A stretch of 64,000 nucleotides of DNA from Butyricicoccus_B sp017886875 (GCA_963931655.1 OZ007036.1:1550001-1614000), one strand, 5' to 3'. Counted from the stretch's first letter, positions 26,884-35,687 are shown. Notes: generated by a model from the letters alone, not told the origin. Program-made: numbers and translations.

Positions 26884-27601
26884 AGGGCTTGTGATTCGTG
26901 AAACCAATTTCGGTGAAGCGAATCGTTACATAACTGTGCTTACTGAGCAAGGTATAAAAATAGAAGTTCTGTGCAAAAATGCAAGAAATAGCAGATTATC
27001 CGCAGCGATAAGGATTTTTTGCTTTAGTGAGTTTACTTTATATCAAAAAAATGATAAATACACTCTAAATGATGCAATGCTTTTACACTCATTTTGGGGA
27101 GTAACCCAAAATGTTGAAATTTATGCCCTTAGCTGTTATTTTGCAGAATGTGTAACTGCTCTAACCGAAAGCACTGAACATCAGCCACAAATTACCAAGC
27201 TTATTTTATATGCTTTAAGAGCAATTTCCGAGCAAAAACGAGAGCAAAAATTAGTGAAAGCCGCTTTTGAGCTTAAAATAATGGCTATTTGTGGTTTTGC
27301 ACCCGATTTATCTATATGCGGTGCATGTTTAAAGCCTATAGAAGGTCAAGTTTATTTTTCTGTGCGTGAGGGTGTTATAATAGATGAAAGCTGTAAAAAC
27401 CGCATAGGAAAAGGCGATTTTGTCGCTTTAAGCTCAGGCACATATCAGGCTATGAAATATATTTTATCAAAAGAAAAAATATTTGCTTTCACTCTCGGTC
27501 AAGATAGTTTAAATCAGCTTTCTATAATTTGTGAACAGTATATGCTATATCATTTAGCAAGAGGGTTTGCAAGTTTGGATTTTTATAAAACTTTATTTTA
27601 A
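26864..27601 (+). CDS. recO: DNA repair protein RecO
   Basis: 245-residue recombination mediator of the RecFOR pathway that loads RecA on SSB-coated DNA. The N-terminal OB-fold begins QHQKIKGLVIRETNFGEANRYITVLTEQG. The C-terminal helical domain contains CGFAPDLSICGACLKP, the zinc-site region; only part of the usual four-Cys set is clear (Cys in CGFAP, SICGAC, DESC). RBS GGAGA 6 nt upstream. Overlaps the yqzL-like gene. Confidence 0.94.
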   Translation: MQHQKIKGLVIRETNFGEANRYITVLTEQGIKIEVLCKNARNSRLSAAIRIFCFSEFTLYQKNDKYTLNDAMLLHSFWGVTQNVEIYALSCYFAECVTALTESTEHQPQITKLILYALRAISEQKREQKLVKAAFELKIMAICGFAPDLSICGACLKPIEGQVYFSVREGVIIDESCKNRIGKGDFVALSSGTYQAMKYILSKEKIFAFTLGQDSLNQLSIICEQYMLYHLARGFASLDFYKTLF

Positions 27602-27616
27602 GGAACAAGATTTTTA

Positions 27617-29998
27617 ATGAATAGATTAGCAGAAAAATCGCTTAAAACTTTAGAATATTATGCTGTTCTTGAGCTTCTCGCAGAAGAAGCTGCTTCAAAT
27701 CAGGGTAAAAACCAATGTATGGCTTTAAGACCTGTTACAGATTTAGAACAAGCAGAAATTTATATGAAACAAACAAGCGATGCAAAGAATATAATGACAA
27801 AGCAGGGAAGTCCTTCGCTTGGCGGTATAAGAGAAATAAGTGGAGCGTTAAAACGTGCCGAAATGGGCGGTGTATTAAATCTTAAAGAGCTTTTAAATAC
27901 TGCCTCTGTTTTGCAGTGCGTAAGACTTATGCAGGCTTATTTTTCAGATGAGGAAGAAAAAACATCACTTACTCCTATTTATCGTCTGCTTGCTGGTAAT
28001 CAGTCGCTAGAGCAGCGAATAACAACTTCAATTTTAAGTGAAGAAGAAGTTGCAGATGGTGCAAGTTCAGAATTAACAACTATACGCAGACAAATGCGTC
28101 AAATTTCGGGTAAGGTTAGAGATGTACTTAGCAAGCTTATTTCTGGTGAACGCTCTAAATATTTACAGGAAACTATTATAACGCAAAGAAATGGTCGTTA
28201 TGTTGTGCCTGTAAAGGCAGAACATAGAGCAGATGTGGCGGGGCTTGTACATGATACATCTGCATCAGGTGCGACTGTATTTGTAGAGCCTGCCGCAGTT
28301 GTTGAGATTAACAACCAGATGAAAATTTTAGAGGGCAAAGAACAAGCGGAAATTGAGCGTATTTTATCTGAGCTTTCAGCCGAGGTTTCAAGCTGTGCGG
28401 AAATTATACGTCAAGATTTAGAGCAACTTATAACACTTGATTTTATTTTTGCCCGTGCTAAACTCTCTTTTAAAATGAATGCTACTTCACCTAGCTTTAA
28501 AAAAGATGGTTATGGTGTAAATTTAAAACGTGCTAGACACCCGCTTTTGGATATTAAAAAGGCTGTGCCGATAGATATAGCAATCGGTACAGATTATGAC
28601 ACCTTGGTTATAACAGGCCCTAATACTGGCGGTAAAACAGTTTCACTTAAAACACTTGGTCTTTTAAGTTTAATGGCTGCCTCAGGACTTCATATTCCTG
28701 CAAGTGAGCTTTCTGAAGTTTGCGTATTTGAAAATGTTTATGCGGATATTGGTGATGAACAAAGTATAGAACAAAGTCTTTCAACTTTTTCATCTCATAT
28801 GAAAACTATTGTTGGTATGATGGAAAAATGTGCAAAGGGCGATTTAGTTCTATTTGATGAGCTTGGTGCAGGTACTGACCCTGTTGAAGGTGCGGCTCTT
28901 GCTGTATCTGTTATAGGTTATGCTAGACAAATGGGTGCATTTGTTGCAGCGACTACACACTATTCTGAGCTTAAAACCTTTGCTCTTACAACAGATGGTG
29001 TTGAAAATGCCTCTTGTGAATTTGATGTTGCTACATTAAGACCAACATACAGATTGCTTACTGGTATTCCTGGGAAATCAAATGCTTTTGCGATAGCTGC
29101 AAGGCTTGGCTTGCAGCCTGTGATTTTAGAAAGAGCAAAAGAGCAGCTTTCAAGCGAAAATACACGCTTTGAAGATGTGCTTGCACAGCTTGAAAAAGAA
29201 CGCAGACTGCTTGAAAAGTATAAAGCAGAGGCTGAAAGACTGCGTTCTGCTGCACAAAGCGAGCGAGATAAAGCGGAAAATCTGCGTGATAAATCAGAAG
29301 ATGAAGCTGACCGCATAATTGAAAATGCAAGACTAAAGGCGGATAGAATTTTAAAAGACGCAAGAATGACAGCCGAAACTGTATTTGCTGAGCTTGATGA
29401 CATTAAGAAAAAAAGCAGTAAAAACAAAGAGCAAAATTTAGCAGCAGCTAAAGCGGCACTTCGTGGAGTAATCACACAGACCGAAACAGAAATCCGCAAG
29501 AAAAAGGAAAAACGCACAGTTGAAAATACAACCGCCATTCACAAAGGCGATGAAGTGCAACTGATAAATGTATCTAATATTATTGCTACTGTGCTTACAG
29601 AGCCAGATAACAGCGGTAATATGCAGGTACAAGCGGGCATTATGAAAACAACAGTTAATGTAAATGAGGTTCGACCTATTAAAAAACAAAGCACTCAAAA
29701 ACCTAAACCCCCAAGACCAAGTGCAGGTGCTACAAGGGAGCTAAAACTAAATGCGGCAGCAAGTGAAGTTGATGTACGTGGTATGTGTGCAGAGGAAGCA
29801 ATTATAGAAGTTGACCAATTTTTATCAAGTGCTATGATGGCATCTTTACCATCTGTAAGAATTATCCACGGTAAAGGCACTGGCGTTTTAAGAAATGCCA
29901 TTCAGCAACACCTAAAACGCAATAAACGTATAAAAACTGTTAGAAATGGTGTATACGGTGAGGGTGAAAATGGTGTAACTGTTGTTGAATTTAAATAA
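27617..29998 (+). CDS. mutS2: Endonuclease MutS2
   Basis: 793-residue MutS-family protein with no mismatch-recognition domain; in relatives it suppresses recombination or rescues collided ribosomes. Clamp/lever helices are in the N-terminal half, then the ATPase with Walker A GPNTGGKTVSLKTLGLLSLM (about residue 334), and Walker B LVLFDELGAGTDPVEG. A charged coiled coil spans about 510-640, and the C-terminal Smr nuclease domain reads EVDVRGMCAEEA ... RIIHGKGTGVLRNAIQQHL. All domains are present. RBS AAGGAA about 9 nt upstream. Confidence 0.96.
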   Translation: MNRLAEKSLKTLEYYAVLELLAEEAASNQGKNQCMALRPVTDLEQAEIYMKQTSDAKNIMTKQGSPSLGGIREISGALKRAEMGGVLNLKELLNTASVLQCVRLMQAYFSDEEEKTSLTPIYRLLAGNQSLEQRITTSILSEEEVADGASSELTTIRRQMRQISGKVRDVLSKLISGERSKYLQETIITQRNGRYVVPVKAEHRADVAGLVHDTSASGATVFVEPAAVVEINNQMKILEGKEQAEIERILSELSAEVSSCAEIIRQDLEQLITLDFIFARAKLSFKMNATSPSFKKDGYGVNLKRARHPLLDIKKAVPIDIAIGTDYDTLVITGPNTGGKTVSLKTLGLLSLMAASGLHIPASELSEVCVFENVYADIGDEQSIEQSLSTFSSHMKTIVGMMEKCAKGDLVLFDELGAGTDPVEGAALAVSVIGYARQMGAFVAATTHYSELKTFALTTDGVENASCEFDVATLRPTYRLLTGIPGKSNAFAIAARLGLQPVILERAKEQLSSENTRFEDVLAQLEKERRLLEKYKAEAERLRSAAQSERDKAENLRDKSEDEADRIIENARLKADRILKDARMTAETVFAELDDIKKKSSKNKEQNLAAAKAALRGVITQTETEIRKKKEKRTVENTTAIHKGDEVQLINVSNIIATVLTEPDNSGNMQVQAGIMKTTVNVNEVRPIKKQSTQKPKPPRPSAGATRELKLNAAASEVDVRGMCAEEAIIEVDQFLSSAMMASLPSVRIIHGKGTGVLRNAIQQHLKRNKRIKTVRNGVYGEGENGVTVVEFK

Positions 29999-30136
29999 AA
30001 AATTAAAGCGTTTAATTTACACCAAAACGATAGAAATTAACCTTTAAAAAGCTGCATATTGTTGAAACGCTACAATATTCGTCACTTTTTTTAAAAAATT
30101 TCTACAAAATGAAAGTGTTTTGTGGCAATAATTATG

Positions 30137-30164
30137 TTGACGAAAGTTCAAAAAAAAGGTATTC
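30137..30164 (+). promoter_or_regulatory. Promoter of the HPr-like gene
   Basis: TTGACG (30137-30142), 16-nt spacer, TATTCT (30159-30164). The 237-nt region between mutS2 and this gene otherwise shows only a short AT-rich repeat near 30005. Confidence 0.6.
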
Positions 30165-30235
30165 TATTTGTAGACTAAATTTTGAAAACGATACCACTTA
30201 ACTGGTTAAATCCAAGAATAGGGAGCGATGAGGAA

Positions 30236-30499
30236 ATGTATTCTAAAGAGGTACAGGTAACTAACCAAGTAGGTCTTTATGCAAGACCAGCAACCTTTTT
30301 TATTCAGAAGGCTAACGAGTTTAAGAGCACAATTCTTGTTGAAAAGGAAGAGCGTCGTGTAAATGCTAAGAGCTTACTAGGCATTCTCTCCCTTGGCATC
30401 ACTAAGGGCACAACAATCAATCTGATTGCGGACGGCCCAGACGAGGAAGAAGCTGTTAACGCACTTGTTGAGCTAATCACCTCTAATTTTACCGACTAA
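30236..30499 (+). CDS. HPr-family protein lacking His15 (Crh-like)
   Basis: 87-residue HPr fold protein, MYSKEVQVTNQVGLYARPAT onward. Position 15, the histidine phosphorylated by Enzyme I in HPr, is Tyr here, while the regulatory Ser46 is kept in NAKSLLGILSLG. That pattern matches Crh-type regulators (Gln15, Ser46 in Bacillus) rather than a sugar-transport phosphocarrier. Start at 30236 with GAGGAA just upstream; an earlier ATG-like extension at 30182 lacks an RBS. Single-gene unit with its own promoter and terminator. Codon use is biased to AAG for Lys, suggesting high expression. No ptsI or PTS genes nearby. Confidence 0.9.
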   Translation: MYSKEVQVTNQVGLYARPATFFIQKANEFKSTILVEKEERRVNAKSLLGILSLGITKGTTINLIADGPDEEEAVNALVELITSNFTD

Positions 30500-30515
30500 T
30501 TTTTTCGGAAAACCT

Positions 30516-30543
30516 AAAAGGCACCGCACAGCGGTGCTTTTTC
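30516..30543 (+). terminator. Intrinsic terminator after the HPr-like gene
   Basis: AAAAGGCACCGC-ACA-GCGGTGCTTTTT stem-loop with a short three-nt loop and T run, 17 nt after the stop codon. Confidence 0.93.
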
Positions 30544-30571
30544 TGTTATTTTTCTATATAGCGGAGGAATA

Positions 30572-32410
30572 ATGAGTAGATTTGATGAGCTTAAAATAAA
30601 AGTGCTTTCACTTCCATATGAAGCTGGCGTTTATATTATGAAAAATAAAGCTGGCGAGGTTATTTATGTGGGTAAAGCTAAAGCCCTAAAAAATCGTGTC
30701 TCACAATATTTTGGAAGTGATACAAGACATAGCCCTAAAACTAAAGTTATGGTGTCTAATATTTGGGATTTTGAAATTATTGTAACTGAAACAGAATTTG
30801 AAGCACTTGTGCTTGAAAATGCAATGATTAAAAAATATAAACCTAAATATAATATTTTGCTTAAAGATGACAAGGGCTATCCTTTTATAAAGGTTTCAAC
30901 ATCTAAGCCTTTCCCAGAATTTGAAATAGTTTCTGCACCTAAAGCAGATAAAGATAGATATTTTGGTCCTTATTTAAGCAGAGGTGCTGCAAAACAGGCG
31001 ATTGATACCATAAGCGAAACATTAAAGCTTAAAACATGTAGACGTGTTTTTCCTAGAGATATAGGCAAAGCACGACCATGTTTAAATAAACATTTAGGCA
31101 GATGTATAGCACCTTGTACAGGTGATATTTCACAGGAAGAGTATAAAAAGCTTATAGATGAAGCCATAGAGCTATTGCAGGGCAATGATAAATCACTTTT
31201 AAAAAGCCTAAATAATCAAATGCAAATTTATGCAGAAGATTTAAACTTTGAACGTGCAGCAATTATTAGAGATAGAATAAAAGCTATTGAGGGCTTAAAT
31301 CAAAAACAAAAGGTTGTTGCAGGTTCTTTTGCTGATTTAGATGTTGTTTCATTTGTTCAGGGACAAACTAAAGGCTGCGTAGTTGTACTTCATTATCTTG
31401 GCGGTTCGCTGCAAGATAAGGAATACACTATAATAGATGGTACAGGCACAGAAGATATTAGCGAGGTTTTAAGTGCATTTTTAAAGCAATATTATTCACT
31501 TAGAAAAGTTGTACCTAAAACTGTGCTTTTAAACTGTGAAATAGAGGATATGCAAGTTATAAATCAGTTTTTATCGGCTATTGCTGGTAAAAATATAGTT
31601 TTAAGCGTGCCAAAACGTGGAAAACGTCACGATTTAGTTAGACTTGCAGAAAAAAATGCAAGTGAGGAAATATCAAGAACTGAAACAAAAGAGCAAAGAT
31701 ATGCAAAATCGCTTGAACTTCTGCAAAATATAACAGGTGTTAATAAATTGCCCGTTTTGCTTGAAAGTTATGATATTTCAAATTTTGCGGGTGCAGATAC
31801 AGTTGGTTCTATGGTTGTTTTTGAAAATGCACAGCCAAAACGTAGTAAATATCGTAAATTTAAAATAGAATGTAATGCAAATGGTCAAGATGATTATGCG
31901 GCTATGGCGGAAATGCTGACAAGACGCATTGAAAGATTTAAAGCTGGTGATGAAAAGTTCTGTCCACTTCCAGATATGTTTTTAATTGATGGTGGTTTAG
32001 GGCATGTAAAAACAGCTAAAACAGTTTTAGATAAATTTAATATAACTGTGCCATGTTTTGGTATGGTAAAAGATGACCACCATAGAACTAGAGGTTTAGT
32101 TGCACCAGACTCAAGAGAATTTGGCATTTCTACCATGCCAGCAGTTTTTTCTTTAATTGGTCGAATACAAGAAGAAACACATAGATTTGCAATAACTTTT
32201 AATAGAAATTTAGGCTCTAAACGTATGAAAACATCAACTCTAGATAAAATTTCTGGAGTTGGCGAAAAACGTAGAAATGAGCTTTTAAAATATTTTAAAA
32301 CAATAGATGCTATAAAAAAAGCTGATATAAATGAGCTAAAACGCATTGTTCCAGCAAATACTGCACAGGCAGTATATGACTTTTTTCATTCGGGAGAAAA
32401 CAAAACGTGA
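30572..32410 (+). CDS. uvrC: Excinuclease ABC subunit C
   Basis: 612-residue nucleotide-excision-repair nuclease. GIY-YIG domain at the N-terminus (GVYIMKNKAGEVIYVGKAKALKNRVSQYF), UVR domain near residues 205-240 (LNNQMQIYAEDLNFERAAIIRDRI), the RNase H-like nuclease (LLESYDISNFAGADTVGSMVVFENAQP ... DMFLIDGGLGHV), and C-terminal HhH repeats (LDKISGVGEKRRNELLKYF). Complete length. RBS GCGGAGGA about 7 nt upstream. Its stop overlaps the GTG start of rsmD. Confidence 0.97.
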   Translation: MSRFDELKIKVLSLPYEAGVYIMKNKAGEVIYVGKAKALKNRVSQYFGSDTRHSPKTKVMVSNIWDFEIIVTETEFEALVLENAMIKKYKPKYNILLKDDKGYPFIKVSTSKPFPEFEIVSAPKADKDRYFGPYLSRGAAKQAIDTISETLKLKTCRRVFPRDIGKARPCLNKHLGRCIAPCTGDISQEEYKKLIDEAIELLQGNDKSLLKSLNNQMQIYAEDLNFERAAIIRDRIKAIEGLNQKQKVVAGSFADLDVVSFVQGQTKGCVVVLHYLGGSLQDKEYTIIDGTGTEDISEVLSAFLKQYYSLRKVVPKTVLLNCEIEDMQVINQFLSAIAGKNIVLSVPKRGKRHDLVRLAEKNASEEISRTETKEQRYAKSLELLQNITGVNKLPVLLESYDISNFAGADTVGSMVVFENAQPKRSKYRKFKIECNANGQDDYAAMAEMLTRRIERFKAGDEKFCPLPDMFLIDGGLGHVKTAKTVLDKFNITVPCFGMVKDDHHRTRGLVAPDSREFGISTMPAVFSLIGRIQEETHRFAITFNRNLGSKRMKTSTLDKISGVGEKRRNELLKYFKTIDAIKKADINELKRIVPANTAQAVYDFFHSGENKT

Positions 32411-32958
32411 GAGTAATTTCAGGAAGTGCCAGAGGTTGTAAATTACAGCCTGTACAGGGCATGAATACAAGACCTACAACTGATAGAGTTAAGGAGTCAG
32501 TTTTTAATATAATTCAAATGCATATAAGAGATGCTGTTGTTTTAGATTTATTTGCTGGCACAGGTCAGCTTGGTATAGAAACACTTAGCCGAGGTGCAAA
32601 ATTTTGTGATTTTGTAGACCATAACAGAAATGCACAGCAGACAATAAAGAAAAATCTTTCACTGGCTAGGGTTGAAGATAGAGCCAAACTTCATGCGGTA
32701 AATGCAAACGAATTTATAAAACGAGCAGATAAAAATAAATATAACCTTATATTACTAGACCCACCATATGGCGGAAAAATATTAAATAATGCACTTTTTA
32801 TGCTGAATGAGTTTGACATTTTAGCTCCCTCTGGTATAATATTATGCGAAAGTGCTATAGAGGACGAGATAGTTTCTTCTTTTAAATTGGGTAAAGAATA
32901 TCGTTATGGTGCAATAAAAATTACGGTGCTTTATCATAAAGATACTTTAGATGTTTAA
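32407..32958 (+). CDS. rsmD: 16S rRNA (guanine(966)-N2)-methyltransferase
   Basis: 183-residue methyltransferase acting on 16S rRNA in the 30S subunit. Family start RVISGSARGCKL, then MNTRPTTDRVKESVFNI, SAM motif VLDLFAGTGQLGIETLSRGA and catalytic LLDPPYG (the N/DPPY motif of N-methyltransferases). Starts at GTG 32407, overlapping the uvrC stop by 4 nt (GTGA), so it is translationally coupled. The rsmD-coaD order is widely conserved in Firmicutes. Confidence 0.95.
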   Translation: MRVISGSARGCKLQPVQGMNTRPTTDRVKESVFNIIQMHIRDAVVLDLFAGTGQLGIETLSRGAKFCDFVDHNRNAQQTIKKNLSLARVEDRAKLHAVNANEFIKRADKNKYNLILLDPPYGGKILNNALFMLNEFDILAPSGIILCESAIEDEIVSSFKLGKEYRYGAIKITVLYHKDTLDV

Positions 32959-32981
32959 TAATAGATATGGAAAATAAAAAT

Positions 32982-33467
32982 ATGAAAATTGCAATTTATC
33001 CCGGAAGTTTTGACCCTGTTACACTTGGTCACTTAGATATTATAAATAGAGCTTCTGCTTTATTTGATAAGCTTATAGTTGTGGTGATGCACAATGTATC
33101 TAAAAAACCTATATTTTCAGTCGAGGAAAGAAAAGAGTTTCTCCGCCGCACAACAAAGCATATAAAGGGCGTTGAAATAGATAGTTTTGGTGGTCTGCTT
33201 GCAGACTATGCTGCAAAACAAGGTGCTTGCACGATTGTTAAAGGTCTAAGAGCAGTTAGTGACTTTGAATATGAATTTCAAATGGCTTTGACCAACAGAA
33301 AGTTAAACCCAGAAGTAGATACCATATTTTTAATGACAAGTGCGGAATATATGTACCTTTCATCATCTATGGTTAAGGACATTGCACTGCATGGCGGAAA
33401 CGTGGCAGACTTTGTGCCTGCTGAAATTGAGAGCGAAATTATAGCTAGAATAAGAAAGGACGGATAA
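32982..33467 (+). CDS. coaD: Pantetheine-phosphate adenylyltransferase
   Basis: Fourth step of coenzyme A synthesis: 4'-phosphopantetheine plus ATP to dephospho-CoA. 161 residues from MKIAIYPGSFDPVTLGHLDI, with the T/HxGH nucleotide motif (TLGH) and the C-terminal signature MTSAEYMYLSSSMVKDIALHGGNV. I chose ATG 32982, where the family N-terminus begins; an in-frame ATG five codons earlier at 32967 (MENKN) is possible, and neither has a strong ribosome site. Confidence 0.95.
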   Translation: MKIAIYPGSFDPVTLGHLDIINRASALFDKLIVVVMHNVSKKPIFSVEERKEFLRRTTKHIKGVEIDSFGGLLADYAAKQGACTIVKGLRAVSDFEYEFQMALTNRKLNPEVDTIFLMTSAEYMYLSSSMVKDIALHGGNVADFVPAEIESEIIARIRKDG

Positions 33468-33472
33468 AGACA

Positions 33473-33934
33473 ATGGCAGCAGTAGAAGAACTGGTAAACA
33501 GCCTATATGAAATGGTACAAGATGCAGGTGCAGTACCATTTACTGATAAGTGTATGTTAGAACGTGATAGAGTGCTTGATATGCTCGATGAGCTTAGAGT
33601 TTCTCTACCAGCAGACCTTAAAATGGCACAAGATATTGTGGAAAAACGCAATGAATTATTAACAGCAGGCAAGCGTGAAGCTGATGCTCTAAAACAGCAG
33701 GCAGAAGACGCAGCTCGCACACTTATTTCTGAAACTGAGGTTATGAAGGCTGCACAAGCAAAGGCTAAGGAAATTTTAAGTAATGCTGAAATTCAAGCTA
33801 GAGAGCTTCGCAAAGTAGCTAATGAATACTGTGAGGAAACACTAAAACGCACAGAAGAATCTGTTGCTTTAGGTCTTGCAGAGGTTCAAAAGGCTCGTCA
33901 ACGCTTTAGAGATATCGCATCGCAAGCTTTATAA
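33473..33934 (+). CDS. Coiled-coil protein of unknown function
   Basis: 153-residue, almost entirely helical protein. After a short N-terminal segment (VEELVNSLYEMVQDAGAVPFTDKCMLERDRVLDMLDELR) comes a continuous Ala/Glu/Lys/Gln-rich coiled coil (VEKRNELLTAGKREADALKQQAEDAARTLI...). The look is that of ATP-synthase subunit b/H stalks or DivIVA-like proteins, but there is no membrane segment and no ATPase genes nearby. It sits 5 nt after coaD and before the dcw cluster, and ends at a terminator. I do not recognise a function; conserved placement next to coaD would suggest a scaffold or division role, which is only a guess. Confidence 0.8.
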   Translation: MAAVEELVNSLYEMVQDAGAVPFTDKCMLERDRVLDMLDELRVSLPADLKMAQDIVEKRNELLTAGKREADALKQQAEDAARTLISETEVMKAAQAKAKEILSNAEIQARELRKVANEYCEETLKRTEESVALGLAEVQKARQRFRDIASQAL

Positions 33935-33970
33935 AAATATTAAAGGCAATTTGTATATTTTATATAAAGA

Positions 33971-34006
33971 GCAGGAGACATTTTTATTGTCTCCTGTTTT
34001 CTTTTT
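33971..34006 (+). terminator. Intrinsic terminator ending the coaD transcript
   Basis: GCAGGAGACA / TGTCTCCTGT-type inverted repeat with an eight-nt loop and a T-rich tail, before the dcw promoter region. Confidence 0.88.
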
Positions 34007-34014
34007 ATGAAAAA

Positions 34015-34030
34015 TCGAACAACTGTTCGA
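34015..34030. promoter_or_regulatory. SOS (LexA)-box-like palindrome
   Basis: TCGAACAACTGTTCGA: arms TCGAACA/TGTTCGA around a 2-nt centre. It contains CGAAC-N4-GTTCG, the core of the LexA box in Bacillus and clostridia. It lies between the coaD terminator and the dcw promoter, about 80 nt upstream of the -35 box. LexA binding is inferred from the match alone. Confidence 0.5.
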
Positions 34031-34107
34031 CAAAAGAAAAGTGACAAAATTCGCACAACTTTATTAAAAATAGGTCATTTGCATTTAAAAAAAGTTACAT
34101 ACTAGGG

Positions 34108-34136
34108 TTGCAAAATGAAAATAAAAAGGTTATAAT
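34108..34136 (+). promoter_or_regulatory. Promoter of the dcw cluster
   Basis: TTGCAA (34108-34113), 17-nt spacer, TATAAT (34131-34136), giving a leader of about 80 nt ahead of rsmH. Confidence 0.82.
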
Positions 34137-34221
34137 AGTCTAAAGATGTGTGGGTGTTTGTAAATACATCTGGTTTAAACCATAAGTTAGATTTTAATAT
34201 TATTTTTTTATATATTTAGAA

Positions 34222-35178
34222 ATGAGTTTATATATGAACAAAAGTGATTTTCATCATATATCTATCTTGCTTGATGAATGTTTGAATGCACTCGAAATAA
34301 AGCCTGATGGTACATATATGGACGCTACTCTAGGCGGTGCAGGTCATTCGCTTAGAATAGCTCAAAGACTTGACAAGGGCGGCAAACTTATCTGTATAGA
34401 TAGAGATGATGCCGCACTTAATAATGCAGAAAAACGTCTCAAAGATGTTCGTGAACGTGTGACACTTGTAAAAAGCGATTTTCGTAATCTTGATAATGTA
34501 ATTGCGGATTTAGGGCTTTCTGGTGTCGATGGTATTTTATTTGACCTTGGCGTGTCATCTCCTCAGCTCGATGAGGCAGAACGTGGATTTTCTTATATGC
34601 AAGATGCACCACTTGATATGCGTATGGATAGACAGCAAAAACTCACAGCTTATGATGTTGTAAACACATTTGAGCAGTCAGAGCTTCGCAGGATTTTAAT
34701 GGAGTATGGCGAGGAACGTTACGCTTCCAATATTGCTGCTGCAATAGTTCGCAAGCGTGAGCAAAAACAAATTGAAACCACATTTGAACTTGTAGAAGTT
34801 ATTAAAAGTGCTATGCCAGCTAAGGCTCTAAGAGAAAAACAGCACCCTGCTAAACGTTCATTTCAAGCAATTAGAATTGCTGTAAATGATGAGTTAGGTG
34901 CGGTTAGAGAGGCTATGCAAAAGGCAATAGATGCACTAAACCAAAATGGACGACTTGCGGTAATCACTTTCCACTCACTTGAAGACCGCATTGTTAAGGA
35001 AACTATGAAGAAAGCGGCTGAAGGCTGCACATGTCCAAGGGATTTCCCTGTGTGTGTGTGTGGGAACAAGCCAAAGGTAAAACTGATAAGCCGTAAGCCT
35101 ATATTGCCATCACAAGGCGAAATAGATGAAAATGCAAGAGCTCGTTCTGCAAAACTTAGGGTTTGTCAAAAGTTGTAA
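34222..35178 (+). CDS. rsmH: 16S rRNA (cytosine(1402)-N4)-methyltransferase
   Basis: Methylates C1402 in the ribosomal decoding centre; formerly mraW. 318 residues. Family landmarks: HHISILLDECL, DATLGGAGHS (SAM site), GVDGILFDLGVSSPQLDEAERGFSY, PLDMRMD, AFQAIRIAVNDEL-type helix and ITFHSLEDRIVK. Start 34222 or the ATG four codons later (34234), which has ATGAG 5 nt upstream. First gene of the dcw cluster; the usual mraZ before it is missing. Confidence 0.96.
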   Translation: MSLYMNKSDFHHISILLDECLNALEIKPDGTYMDATLGGAGHSLRIAQRLDKGGKLICIDRDDAALNNAEKRLKDVRERVTLVKSDFRNLDNVIADLGLSGVDGILFDLGVSSPQLDEAERGFSYMQDAPLDMRMDRQQKLTAYDVVNTFEQSELRRILMEYGEERYASNIAAAIVRKREQKQIETTFELVEVIKSAMPAKALREKQHPAKRSFQAIRIAVNDELGAVREAMQKAIDALNQNGRLAVITFHSLEDRIVKETMKKAAEGCTCPRDFPVCVCGNKPKVKLISRKPILPSQGEIDENARARSAKLRVCQKL

Positions 35179-35219
35179 GCATTGTATTTTTTTGAATTTT
35201 AAGAAGGGAATGGCTTTAA

Positions 35220-35687
35220 ATGGATAAATCTCGCACAGCAAAGCAGCAGGCACCAAGACCTACTGTGCGTCAGAACAAAAAATCCGCTGCTCGAAAGCGT
35301 ACGTCCAGAAGCAAACTTCTTCGTATAGTATCTTTTCCAAGAGTTATGGCTGCACTAGCCTTTGCGTGTTTTTGTGCTATTATGCTTTATAGCAATATGA
35401 ACCTTACACGCCTTACAAAGGAAATAGGAGAACAAGAAACAGCTTTAGAGCAGGTGCAAAGTGAATATGTTTCACTCAAAGCTCGTAAGGAACAAGCATT
35501 GAGTATAAGTTACATAGAAAATTATGCACAGAATGAACTGGGTATGGTTAAAATGGACCCATCTCAGATAGAATATATTGAAATGACAAAACCGGAAGTT
35601 ACAGAGGTTTCCGATACAACGAAACTGGGGGACGCAGCTGCAAATCTAATGCGTGGCTTTACTGCCGTATTGGAATATTTGCAATAA
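35220..35687 (+). CDS. ftsL: Cell-division protein FtsL-like
   Basis: 155-residue bitopic protein. A basic cytoplasmic N-terminus (about residues 1-38) is followed by one membrane helix (VMAALAFACFCAIMLYSNM, about 42-60), then an extracytoplasmic leucine-zipper-like coiled coil (LTKEIGEQETALEQVQSEYVSLKAR) and the YAQNELGMVKMDPSQIEYIEM end typical of FtsL/DivIC septum proteins. The position between rsmH and the class B PBP is that of ftsL. Expected partners are DivIB and DivIC. Confidence 0.88.
   Translation: MDKSRTAKQQAPRPTVRQNKKSAARKRTSRSKLLRIVSFPRVMAALAFACFCAIMLYSNMNLTRLTKEIGEQETALEQVQSEYVSLKARKEQALSISYIENYAQNELGMVKMDPSQIEYIEMTKPEVTEVSDTTKLGDAAANLMRGFTAVLEYLQ

Noticed and set aside
28960..29538. 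192-codon open frame on the minus strand inside mutS2
   Set aside because: Ser/Leu-rich shadow of the mutS2 coiled-coil and Smr region; no ribosome site, no family match.
30000..30060. Terminator after mutS2
   Set aside because: Only a 7-bp AT-only repeat (ATTAAA/TTTAAT) without a T run is visible.
31894..32346. 150-codon open frame antisense to uvrC
   Set aside because: Overlaps the conserved UvrC nuclease domain and lacks any start signal.
34143..34165. MraZ-binding box (TGGG repeat) upstream of rsmH
   Set aside because: Only one TGGG occurs, while MraZ needs several spaced repeats, and mraZ itself is absent here.
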